From Alphaproteobacteria bacterium (lineage in GTDB: Bacteria; Pseudomonadota; Alphaproteobacteria; Micropepsales; Micropepsaceae), in assembly GCA_019245415.1 (NCBI GenBank), contig JAFARO010000004.1, positions 124,001 to 188,000 on the forward strand: a stretch of 64,000 bases of DNA, written 5' to 3'. Below the pieces are notes generated by a model. It had not been told where the DNA came from, made no database searches, and worked only from the letters and a program-made list of their open reading frames with translations. Position 1 is the first letter of the stretch. Every line of letters starts with the position of its first letter. Below, piece after piece: positions 8,024 through 15,979 of the stretch. The position numbers and the translations under genes are program-made.

Positions 8024-9004
8024 ATGCTCACCGCCGCCCAACGCAAAACGATCGACAGCAAGTGGAATCCGACGCGGTGGCCCACCGGTCCCGCGTATGA
8101 CTACGCTAGAGCGATGCATCGCCGCAGCTACCAGTTCTACTGCGATCGCATCCAGCATCTGGGCTTTGGCGGCGGCGCGGTACTCGAGGCCGGCTGCGGA
8201 ACCGGGACCTGGTGTTTCGCCCTGTTGACGGCGTTCGACAAGGTTGCCGGTGTCGACTTCACCCAGGAACGCATCGACGTCGCCAACTGGCTCAAGGCGC
8301 GATTTCGCCTGAAGAAACCCGAATTCCGGAAAGGCGATATCCGTGCCATCAGCTTCGAGAATGAAACCTTCGACGCGGTGTTCTGCTCCAGCGTATTGCT
8401 GGGCGGAGTCCCTTTGGAAAAAGCGTATGCCGAGTTCCACCGCGTACTGAAGCCGGGCGGGGTGGCCTATGTCGAGTTGAACGGTCTCGGCTACGGCTAC
8501 AGTCTTTTTCGCGAGACGGGGCCGCGTCATGAGATCGGCGGACACACGATCTACAATTCGCTTTGCCAGCGCAGGCTTTCGAGAACCGTTGCGCAAATCC
8601 GCGCCGCCTCAACCGCCCATGCCACGGCGTTCGAGAGTGCTGGGGCTGCAAGTGATTTGCTGAAGGCCGTCGGCGCGGAACCAGATGCCGTCGCGGCGGC
8701 GGAAGCCATCGAAGCATTGGGCGACGGATATCCCGCGCTCCTGCTGAAGGACGTGCGCGACATCGGCCAGGGCACGCGGGACAAGTTTTCCCAACCGTCA
8801 GGCGGCCGGGGCTACGAGCCGGAAGAGCTCGAAGCCGTCGCGCGACAGACCGGTTTCCGGCGCTTCGAATGGAGCCACGAGGGCTGGCTGTCGCTGCAAG
8901 ACGACGGCACGGTACGCAAAGGGACATCCGCCGTTGCACCGCCCTTTTCGCAGCCCTTCTTCGAGGGCCATCTGCGGAGGTTCGAGACGCTTAGCTGGAA
9001 GTAG
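8024..9004 (+). CDS. SAM-dependent class I methyltransferase
   Basis: A 326-residue methyltransferase. SAM-binding motif I is VLEAGCGTGTWCFALL (about residues 53-68), followed by the acidic GVDFTQERI, GDIRAISFENETFDAVFCSSVL and the motif LKPGGVAYVELNG of the ubiquinone/menaquinone methyltransferase type. The remaining ~150 residues, including the GGRGYEPEELE block, are specific to this protein and may bind the acceptor. I chose the ATG at 8024; the frame extends 12 codons upstream without support. It lies between a sulfotransferase and a deacetylase-like gene, and its end overlaps the latter by 14 bases tail to tail. O-methylation of a surface sugar is therefore a reasonable guess. Confidence 0.82.
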   Translation: MLTAAQRKTIDSKWNPTRWPTGPAYDYARAMHRRSYQFYCDRIQHLGFGGGAVLEAGCGTGTWCFALLTAFDKVAGVDFTQERIDVANWLKARFRLKKPEFRKGDIRAISFENETFDAVFCSSVLLGGVPLEKAYAEFHRVLKPGGVAYVELNGLGYGYSLFRETGPRHEIGGHTIYNSLCQRRLSRTVAQIRAASTAHATAFESAGAASDLLKAVGAEPDAVAAAEAIEALGDGYPALLLKDVRDIGQGTRDKFSQPSGGRGYEPEELEAVARQTGFRRFEWSHEGWLSLQDDGTVRKGTSAVAPPFSQPFFEGHLRRFETLSWK

Positions 9005-10403
9005 GCGGAATCCATTCCAGTTTCCGCCATTGCCGATAGACCGCATGCTTGCCGGGATGGACTGGATCGGCCCTGCGTTCGAGGTCGAGAATTCTTCCGC
9101 GGCTGTCCAAGATCACAATCTCAGGAGCGTCTTCGGGCACCGTGAAGGAGATTCCGTTGAGAAGCTCTTCGCTTGGCCGTAGCGACCATTCGGCGGAGTT
9201 TTCCAGAGATGACAGGGTGATCGTCCAACGCTCGCTGCTTTTGTCGACCGTGAAATCGAGCTTCTCGGCAAGGTTCAGGTAGTCGAGCAGCCGGCCTGTG
9301 GTGGTCAGGAACAAATTGCCCTTGGCGTGGCGTTCGGCAATGTCGCGCCAGGCCTGCACCGACAATTCTCCCAGCACCGGATGGAGCGATCGTTTCTTGC
9401 TGCCGTCTGCAGTGCGGCGGGTGACACCGAAATGCTGATAAAGGACCACTGCACCCTGCCGCGCTTCCAGTCCATCAAGATTGTCGCGGCTCGCCTGCTT
9501 GCCGAACGAGCTTTCGTCGGCGGCCCAGGCGCCGCGATAGCGCTTAAAAACGGTGAGCGGCGAACCGTCGAGCGCCCTCATGCGAACCAAGGTACGGTTG
9601 AACATGGCAAGGAACAGCGCGCGTTTGTCGACGTCCTCCATCGCGAAATCGAGGATTTCGTCGCGGCGGTCTTCCTTGCGGCGATAAATGAGCTTCCAAT
9701 TCTTGTAGTCGGCGATCGCCTTGCGCAATTCCTCGTCGTCGGCGAATTCGAGCTGGTCGCCGAACTTCGCCATCTCCATCGCATAATCCGGCCAGTAATA
9801 TCGAAAGCCGAAATCCTGCATCAAATCGAAGGCGTGCATGGGGTGATTGGGGTCGTCGAGTTTCTGGTAGAAGCCCCAGGGGCCGGCGATGTTGCTGGGC
9901 GACCAGCTATGGTTCACGAAGACAAAGGGTTTCAGCCCTTTTTCCTGCATCAACTGAAGCCCGCGCTCGATTTCTGCCCGCGTGCCCAGATCGTGGCGCA
10001 CGCTCTTGTAGTCCTGGTTCCAGTTACCGAAGCAATGCAGCGTATCGAACCAACCCATGCGGCCGAGCTCGGCGATGCGCTCGGCATGGGGCCATGGCGT
10101 GAGTGAACCATCGGCAAAGCCTGTGTACAGCGGCAGCCCGAATGACCTGCCGGCAAACACCCAGAAGCTGTCGCCGACTTCGAGACCGAGGCCGTCACCA
10201 TAGGGTGTCGCACCCGTGCCGTTCACGAAGCCGTGCCAATCCTCGAAGATTTCGATGCTGCAGCTGTCGCAATCGTTGGAGACAGCAAGCGCCGCGCGAT
10301 AGGGAAACGGGTATTTGCGGATGCGGACGTCGCCGCGCTCGGACGGCAACAGGCACTCCGTCACCGTCGCGTCCTTCAGCAGGGCTGTGGGATGAACCGG
10401 CAC
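8991..10403 (-). CDS. Deacetylase-like carbohydrate-active protein, putative
   Basis: A ~470-residue protein without signal peptide. Its N-terminal half looks like a polysaccharide-deacetylase or related (beta/alpha) barrel. YPFPYRAALAVSNDCD sits where NodB proteins carry their first catalytic Asp. TLHCFGNWNQD, KPFVFVNHSW and FRYYWPDYA follow as strand ends rich in Asp, His and Trp. The C-terminal part (LSSLENSAEWSLRPSEELLNG and after) looks like a beta-rich add-on. I could not match it to a characterised family, so substrate and activity are open. It is the last gene of the minus-strand glycan operon. The start is uncertain: GTG at 10403 sits just after the GSCFA stop, while a TTG at 10430 would overlap that gene. 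Confidence 0.6.
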   Translation of the reverse strand: MPVHPTALLKDATVTECLLPSERGDVRIRKYPFPYRAALAVSNDCDSCSIEIFEDWHGFVNGTGATPYGDGLGLEVGDSFWVFAGRSFGLPLYTGFADGSLTPWPHAERIAELGRMGWFDTLHCFGNWNQDYKSVRHDLGTRAEIERGLQLMQEKGLKPFVFVNHSWSPSNIAGPWGFYQKLDDPNHPMHAFDLMQDFGFRYYWPDYAMEMAKFGDQLEFADDEELRKAIADYKNWKLIYRRKEDRRDEILDFAMEDVDKRALFLAMFNRTLVRMRALDGSPLTVFKRYRGAWAADESSFGKQASRDNLDGLEARQGAVVLYQHFGVTRRTADGSKKRSLHPVLGELSVQAWRDIAERHAKGNLFLTTTGRLLDYLNLAEKLDFTVDKSSERWTITLSSLENSAEWSLRPSEELLNGISFTVPEDAPEIVILDSRGRILDLERRADPVHPGKHAVYRQWRKLEWIPPTSS

Positions 10404-10407
10404 GACT

Positions 10408-12057
10408 TCAGGCGCCGACCATGGGGCCAAGAAGATCGGTCAACCGCTTGAGACGCGTGGCTTCGCCGGCATTGGCGGGCTCGAGCCCGTTGAGCCATTG
10501 GCGCGCCTCGTCGAGCCGGCGTTGAGAGACGAGCAGGTCGGCGAGTTCCAGCACCGCCAGATTGCTTCTGGTGTTTTCCACCGAAACGCTGAAATAGCGG
10601 ATTGCGGTGGCGGCGTCGCCACGGTCGCGGAAAAACCGCGCTGCCAGCAAATAGGCGAGCGGCTTGCGCGCCGGGACCTGCGCCGTGACCTTGGCGAGCA
10701 CCGACACCACGAGATCCGGGTCTGCCGTCGCCAAGGCGGCCCTGAAGATCGCATCCCATAGCGCGATCGACTTGACCCGCTTGCCGCCCAGTTGGTCGAT
10801 CACCGCCAGCGCCTGCGCCTTCTTGCCGGCCGCGAGCAGCGCCTCGCATTGGAGCGCCAGAACGGCCGGATCGCCGCTTTCTTGCCAGGCGCAGAGCACG
10901 TCCAGCGCCTTGTCGGCAGCGCCGGTGTCGATCAGAAACCGCGCGTGTTCCAGCGCAAAGGACACTGATTTTTCCGACCATTGCGCATGACGGGCGAAGA
11001 ACTCTTCGCTGCGCAATCCACCGGCGGTGCGCACCGATTGCGCACGCATAACGGCTGCGGTTTCGCCACCCTCGGCAATGGCTGAGTCGTCGTCATCGTC
11101 GTTTCCGCCGACAAAGGCATCCACCATCCGTCGCACATTGGTGCGCACGATCGTTTCGGTGACATGAATCATGTCGTCGAGCCATGCCATCTTGCGATCC
11201 GACAGGATCACCGACTCGTAGCTCGGGTAGTAAGAGACGAAAGGCAGTTCGGCCACGGCCGTTTCCGCAGCGGTGCGCAGAACCGATTTGGAATAGGTAT
11301 TGGCGACCATGACGTCGACCGGACGCTGCGTGACCTGCAGAGGCACCGGCGAGACCGTCAGCAGCACGCGCAATTCCTTCGGGCCGTGACGCTGAAGCAG
11401 CAACAGCGCGTTCTTGAGGAAGCCATAAGCTTCTTCAAACGACAGCACATGTAGTTCGTAGCGGCCGGGATGGGCCTTCAGGGTCGAAGGGCGCGGGCTG
11501 ACATTGAGGTAGTAGCCGCTCAAGGTGTCGAACCAGACTTCGGACAGGCCCAATGTCATGATCACAGTGCGGCAGGACGTGGCCGTGCGGTAGGATTGCG
11601 TGATCGCGGCGCGGCGCGCCAGGATCACATCGCGCGGTTCCGGCCTCAAGCTGGGAGAGACATGCTGGTCGGCGAACTTGCCCGGCATGACCTCTAGAAC
11701 GTGGTGCTCGGCGACGAATTCGCGCTCCCCGAAGGCCCAGGCGAATTCGTTGTAGATCGAGGGCGTGCCGTAGTTGTTTATGATCCCCGGATCGAGATTG
11801 ACGAACTCGGGCTTGCGAAACAACGCGCGGGCCGGAATCTGGAATCCGCGAGCGGCAAGCTCCGCTTCCACATTGCGTGCGAAGCACGACCCCACCGTGA
11901 AAATGGGCTCGCCGGATTCGAGCTTGAACGGCACGTCGAACGAAGGCAGCGCAATCGGCTCGACCCGGTTCGGCGCACCGCGGTCGCCCCAGGCTGCAAA
12001 CGGATTGTTCTTGCGGTTCTGTACCGCCACGTCCGACGGAATTCTGATCAACGGCAT
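10408..12057 (-). CDS. GSCFA-domain protein with C-terminal TPR-like region
   Basis: A 549-residue protein. Residues 53-62 carry the family signature FTVGSCFARN, and the GSCFA domain extends to about residue 320. Its layout suits a distant SGNH/GDSL esterase: Ser57 in the GSC block, a central MTLGLSEVW block and a late WLDDMIH (Asp-x-x-His) motif. The C-terminal ~200 residues are Ala/Leu-rich helical repeats resembling TPRs, such as ALDVLCAWQESGDPAVLALQCEALLAAGK and RYFSVSVENTRSNLAVLELADLL. A run of acidic residues (DDDDD near 325) separates the halves. The role is not known; removal or transfer of acyl groups on a polysaccharide is a plausible inference from its sulfotransferase and glycosyltransferase neighbours. 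Confidence 0.82.
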   Translation of the reverse strand: MPLIRIPSDVAVQNRKNNPFAAWGDRGAPNRVEPIALPSFDVPFKLESGEPIFTVGSCFARNVEAELAARGFQIPARALFRKPEFVNLDPGIINNYGTPSIYNEFAWAFGEREFVAEHHVLEVMPGKFADQHVSPSLRPEPRDVILARRAAITQSYRTATSCRTVIMTLGLSEVWFDTLSGYYLNVSPRPSTLKAHPGRYELHVLSFEEAYGFLKNALLLLQRHGPKELRVLLTVSPVPLQVTQRPVDVMVANTYSKSVLRTAAETAVAELPFVSYYPSYESVILSDRKMAWLDDMIHVTETIVRTNVRRMVDAFVGGNDDDDDSAIAEGGETAAVMRAQSVRTAGGLRSEEFFARHAQWSEKSVSFALEHARFLIDTGAADKALDVLCAWQESGDPAVLALQCEALLAAGKKAQALAVIDQLGGKRVKSIALWDAIFRAALATADPDLVVSVLAKVTAQVPARKPLAYLLAARFFRDRGDAATAIRYFSVSVENTRSNLAVLELADLLVSQRRLDEARQWLNGLEPANAGEATRLKRLTDLLGPMVGA

Positions 12058-12130
12058 GCGACGACAGCCCCAAGAGCTTCGTCACGATAAGTCATCGGCC
12101 GGGTCCGGAACAGGCTAATTCCGTTCATTC

Positions 12131-13315
12131 TCACCCAGCCACCGCGCTCTGGCGAAGGCGCGCGCATATCGCCTGCGCGTCCTGCGCCTGTGCGATCAGG
12201 CGGCGGTGCTCGTCGGGCAGATCCGGCTCCACAAGGGACTCGACGGCAAGCGGGCCCGTCTTCAGCCGCGCATTGGCGTTGGGATTGCCCCCGATCCAAT
12301 GCCGCAACGGCAACGTCTCCAGCACGCCCGCATCGAACGGCAGATCCAGCGCCCCGCACAGCGCGGCCAGCGTCGGGCGCGGTCGGCTGACCAGGTCCTC
12401 GTAGGCCAGGAACACCATGCGACCTTGCGGCCGGAAATGCTCGAGCAGCAGCTCGTAGCGGTCGGCCCAAACTGCGAGGTAGGCTTGGCATTGCTGGCGA
12501 TAGAAAGCCGCGTCTTGCCCGCGCGGCAGGCGCTTCAATGTCGATGCCCAGGCCTGTTCGGGGCTTTTGAACAGTACCAGCGCGTCGAAGCCGAGCAGCG
12601 GATCGTGTGCGACCAGCTTGGGCGGGTTCTTGTCGGCGGAGATGAGAATTTCGCTGCCCAGGCGATGGGCGATCTTGGCGTACCAGTCGCTGCCGCAGGC
12701 GGCGAGCGCGCGGCGCAGGCGCCAGTCGAGAACAGCGCAAGCCGGTCCGCAGGAATTGCAGTATCGCAAGTCGTGGCCTTGCGGCGCGGTGAAGTCGATC
12801 GGCGCGCCGCCGCCGTTCGCGCGGTGCTCGGTCAGCCAATGCGACTCGCCAATGTTGACGACGCCGGGGAGCGCGCCCAACAGCCGGTCGAGCAGCGTGC
12901 TGCCGCAGAACGATACCCCGCAGATCGCGATGTGGCGGAAATGGTCCTGCGAAGCCGCCTCGAGCGGCGGCTCCGACAGCACCTCGGTCAGGACGCGCCG
13001 GAACGAATCCGGGGCGGCGGGGCTGGCAAGCGCTGCCGCTGCGCCTGGCGAAACGCCTTGCGCCAACGCGGCGGTGCCGAGATGCGCGGCCGCTTCGATG
13101 TCGCACGGATCGATCTCTGTCAGCGCGCGCCAATGCGGCAAGGCTTGCGCAGTCTCGCCCGTCTCTTCCAGGCGGCGCGCCAAGGCACGGTGGATCGGCC
13201 GAGCCTGCGGGTCACGGTCGAGAATGACGGCCGCGACGTCTTGCATCGCAGCCCAATCGCGCATCGCCCGCGCTTTGAGCCATCGATGGGAGAGAGGCTG
13301 CGGCCGCGCAGTCAT
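12131..13315 (-). CDS. Sulfotransferase with N-terminal TPR-like segment
   Basis: A 394-residue protein. The first ~115 residues form helical repeats (RPIHRALARRLEETGETAQALPHWRAL and similar). The sulfotransferase domain follows. ICGVSFCGSTLLDRLLG (about 130-146) is the 5'-phosphosulfate loop, ADKNPPKLVAH and DALVLFKSPEQAWASTLKR form the 3'-phosphate site, and VFLAYEDLVSRPRPTLAALC is a conserved sulfotransferase strand. A Cys cluster CNSCGPAC near 190 is unusual and might bind metal. Its start overlaps the upstream TPR gene by 4 bases. TPR-sulfotransferase fusions are known in bacteria and probably modify exported glycans or proteins. Confidence 0.85.
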   Translation of the reverse strand: MTARPQPLSHRWLKARAMRDWAAMQDVAAVILDRDPQARPIHRALARRLEETGETAQALPHWRALTEIDPCDIEAAAHLGTAALAQGVSPGAAAALASPAAPDSFRRVLTEVLSEPPLEAASQDHFRHIAICGVSFCGSTLLDRLLGALPGVVNIGESHWLTEHRANGGGAPIDFTAPQGHDLRYCNSCGPACAVLDWRLRRALAACGSDWYAKIAHRLGSEILISADKNPPKLVAHDPLLGFDALVLFKSPEQAWASTLKRLPRGQDAAFYRQQCQAYLAVWADRYELLLEHFRPQGRMVFLAYEDLVSRPRPTLAALCGALDLPFDAGVLETLPLRHWIGGNPNANARLKTGPLAVESLVEPDLPDEHRRLIAQAQDAQAICARLRQSAVAG

Positions 13316-14940
13316 GGTTCGCCGCTGACTATGTCGGGCGCAGCCGCGAGTTCCTTCGCCAGTGCCATTGCCTTGGCGTTGGAGGGCTCCTCACGGAGGA
13401 GGTCTGCCAGGACCCGAGTCGCGGCATCGGCGTCGCCCAGCCGCTGATGACAGCGGGCGAGGTGCAGTCGGGCCGCTCCGCCGAGCGCCGGATTCAGCGC
13501 GGCGAGCCTCTGCCATGCAACCGCCGCGGCAGCGAAATCATGCGTACGCATGGCGGCCTGGGCAAGCAGGCGCTGGATGTCCTCGTGTTCGGCGTCGATG
13601 CGTATGGCGGCGAGGCCGTTCGCCACCACGGAATGGAAGCGCCGGTCCTTGTAGGCCATGCGCATTTGCTTGTGCAGGTGGCGCAAGACCTGACCGAGCC
13701 TGCGCTCGAGCTCCGCGGCGCGCGCCGATTGCCGAGGCACCTGCAGGAGAAGATCAGCTGCCGCCACGGCTTGGCCGTCTTCCAGTGCCGTCTTGGCGGC
13801 CTTCAGCATCCGGACCGTCAGTTTGGCGAGCGCCAGATTCGCTTCGCTGTTGTTCGGGTCGGCATGGAGTACTGCGCGCCAGGCCGAGACCGCCGGGCCA
13901 AAGGCTTGCGCCCGGTCGAGCGCCCGCGCGCGTTGCAGCAACGCCTTCTCGTCCTCAGGCGCCGCCGTGAGCACTGCTTCCCAGACTTCCGCGGCACTCA
14001 GCCAATGCTGCTCGGCCATCTCGATCTGCGCCAAGCCGTGCAAGCTGCGGACGTCGTCGGGCTTCAGATTGAGGATCGTAACAAAGGTCTCGCGCGCCGC
14101 GGCCCGGTCGCCGATCGCGGTTTGATCCTTGGCGCTTTGCTGCAGGAATTTGAGCACGCGCTCGGTCGCGGTCAGCGCCAGGATGTTTTCAGGCTCGACA
14201 GCCAGCATCGCGGCGTATTCGAGATAGGCAGCCGCCGCCCGGCCCTCTCGTTCCGCAGCCGCCGCGCGCGGCAGCAGATCGCGTGCGATGGCCGCCGCCA
14301 CCTTCCTGAACGGCTCGCCATCGTCGCGGCGGCCAAGTCCCGCGGCGGCGACGGCAGCACCGCGAAAGTCCGACTTGCGCTCATAGCTGCGCAACTCCTG
14401 TTCTGCGGCTGCAGGATCGGACGCCGCCATTTCGGCGAAAAGATCGCGAGCGCGTTCCATCTGCCCGCATTCCACGGCCAGACGCGCCGCCGAGGCACGC
14501 GCGTCCGCATCGCCAATAGCACGCAGCGAAGCGGCGGAACGTGCGGCAGCATAGGGGCGTTTGGACCGCCATTGGGCACGCGCGAGCTGAAACCAGCCTT
14601 CCGCCCAGTCCGGACGAAGCTCGGTCACCCGACGCCAAGCCTCGGCCGCTGCCGGCCATTCGCGCAGATTGCTGAGCGCGCGGGCGTTTAGTTGGGCCAT
14701 CTCGCGATCGGGACGAATATCCAAGAAGGTCTTCGTCGCCGCGAACAGGGCGCGCCAATCGCTGGCGCGCCATGCAAGCCTCGCACTCCAACGCTCGATA
14801 TCGAGAGCTTCGGGCTGGAGTGCACGTGCTTGTTCGAGATAGGCCTTGCAGGCGCCATCGTCGTCGGCGCCGAACGCGGCCCGGGCCATCCGCATCGTCT
14901 CTGCGAAGGCGTCTGGCGCTTGCTCTGACGCGTCCACCAC
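13312..14940 (-). CDS. TPR-repeat protein of the surface-glycan operon
   Basis: A 542-residue protein made almost entirely of helical TPR units, for example WAEGWFQLARAQWRSKRPYAAARSA, VRSLHGLAQIEMAEQHWLSAAEVW and EDEKALLQRARALDRAQAFGPAVSAW. It has no signal peptide or membrane helix. TPR proteins act as scaffolds; here it sits between the sulfotransferase (4-base overlap) and the epimerase (9-base gap), so it probably organises the glycan-modifying enzymes. Start: GTG at 14940 (another GTG at 14937) preceded by GAGG. The partner proteins are not identifiable from sequence. Confidence 0.8.
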   Translation of the reverse strand: MVDASEQAPDAFAETMRMARAAFGADDDGACKAYLEQARALQPEALDIERWSARLAWRASDWRALFAATKTFLDIRPDREMAQLNARALSNLREWPAAAEAWRRVTELRPDWAEGWFQLARAQWRSKRPYAAARSAASLRAIGDADARASAARLAVECGQMERARDLFAEMAASDPAAAEQELRSYERKSDFRGAAVAAAGLGRRDDGEPFRKVAAAIARDLLPRAAAAEREGRAAAAYLEYAAMLAVEPENILALTATERVLKFLQQSAKDQTAIGDRAAARETFVTILNLKPDDVRSLHGLAQIEMAEQHWLSAAEVWEAVLTAAPEDEKALLQRARALDRAQAFGPAVSAWRAVLHADPNNSEANLALAKLTVRMLKAAKTALEDGQAVAAADLLLQVPRQSARAAELERRLGQVLRHLHKQMRMAYKDRRFHSVVANGLAAIRIDAEHEDIQRLLAQAAMRTHDFAAAAVAWQRLAALNPALGGAARLHLARCHQRLGDADAATRVLADLLREEPSNAKAMALAKELAAAPDIVSGEP

Positions 14941-14949
14941 GAATGAGCC

Positions 14950-15927
14950 TCAGGGGGTCCCGTGATAGGACTTGTACCAGTCCACGAAAGCAGGAATGCC
15001 TCTTGATATCGGCGTTTTCGGAACAAAGCCGTAGTCCCGTTGGATGGCCGCGATGTCGGCGTAGCTTTCCGGAACATCGCCGGGCTGCAGCGGGAGCATC
15101 TGCATTTCCGCCTTCTTGTCCAGCGCCTCCTCGAGAACCGCAATCATGTGCATCAGGTCCTCAGGTCTGTTGTGCCCGATGTTGTAGATGCGGTGGTTGC
15201 CATGGACTGCGGCCTTGGTGGGATCCAGGGCGATGGCCGTGATACCGCTGACGATGTCGTCGATATAGGTGAAATCGCGCTTCATCCGGCCATGGTTGAA
15301 CACTTTGATGGGTTCGCCCGCCAGGATCGCCTTGGTAAATAGCCACAGTGCCATGTCGGGCCGGCCCCACGGTCCGTAAACAGTGAAGAAGCGCAAGCCG
15401 ATCAGCGGGGTTCCGAAGAGGTGTGCATAGGCGTGGCTCATGACTTCGTCCGCCTTCTTGGTGGCGGCGTAGAGCGAGATCGGCGTATCGACGCGGTCCT
15501 CCTCCGAAAAGGGCATCTTGGTATTGCCGCCATAAACCGAGCTGGATGAAGCATAGATCATCGCTTCGCAACGGTCGGTTCGGCGCGCGAGTTCCAGCAT
15601 GTTGAGATGACCGACCAGATTGGACTGTGCGTAGACATGCGGGTTGTCGATGCCGTAGCGCACGCCGGCCTGCGCGGCCAGATGGATGATCCTGCGGAAC
15701 CCGCCGCCCGCGACGGCTTCCATGAGCGCCGCGTTGTCGGCGATATCGACCTCGCGGAATATGAAATTCTTGTCCGTCACGAGCGCCGCCAGCCGGTCCC
15801 GTTTGAGTTTGACCGAGTAATAGTCGTTGACGTTGTCGAGACCTATGACGCGCTCGCCGTGCGCGAGCAACCGCCGCGCGACATGAAAGCCGATGAACCC
15901 AGCGGCGCCAGTGACCACAAATCCCAT
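14950..15927 (-). CDS. UDP-glucuronate 4-epimerase-like NAD-dependent epimerase
   Basis: A 325-residue extended SDR. The Rossmann motif TGAAGFIGFHVARRLL is at the N-terminus. DNVNDYYSVKLKRDRLAAL and HLAAQAGVRYGIDNP are typical of the UDP-GlcA 4-epimerase group (LspL/Cap1J type). The catalytic set is SSSSVYG with YAATK, and the later GLRFFTVYGPWGRPDMA and RDFTYIDDIV blocks match the same group. It would convert UDP-glucuronate to UDP-galacturonate in the cytoplasm, feeding an acidic sugar into the polymer of this cluster. The ATG at 15927 is preferred to the GTG one codon earlier. It lies between the TPR-glycosyltransferase and TPR genes in the same operon. Confidence 0.88.
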   Translation of the reverse strand: MGFVVTGAAGFIGFHVARRLLAHGERVIGLDNVNDYYSVKLKRDRLAALVTDKNFIFREVDIADNAALMEAVAGGGFRRIIHLAAQAGVRYGIDNPHVYAQSNLVGHLNMLELARRTDRCEAMIYASSSSVYGGNTKMPFSEEDRVDTPISLYAATKKADEVMSHAYAHLFGTPLIGLRFFTVYGPWGRPDMALWLFTKAILAGEPIKVFNHGRMKRDFTYIDDIVSGITAIALDPTKAAVHGNHRIYNIGHNRPEDLMHMIAVLEEALDKKAEMQMLPLQPGDVPESYADIAAIQRDYGFVPKTPISRGIPAFVDWYKSYHGTP

Positions 15928-15979
15928 CACAACCCCTGCCGACGCGCGAGCCGCCCGCGCGAAGTCTTTCTCGATGTCT

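Noticed and set aside
7786..8100. A 104-codon frame in the gap before the methyltransferase
   Set aside because: It has no ribosome site or motif and runs into the methyltransferase gene in another frame.
12206..14691. Two long plus-strand frames (413 and 414 codons) opposite the sulfotransferase and TPR genes
   Set aside because: Both are antisense shadows typical of GC-rich coding DNA; the minus-strand proteins have clear motifs.
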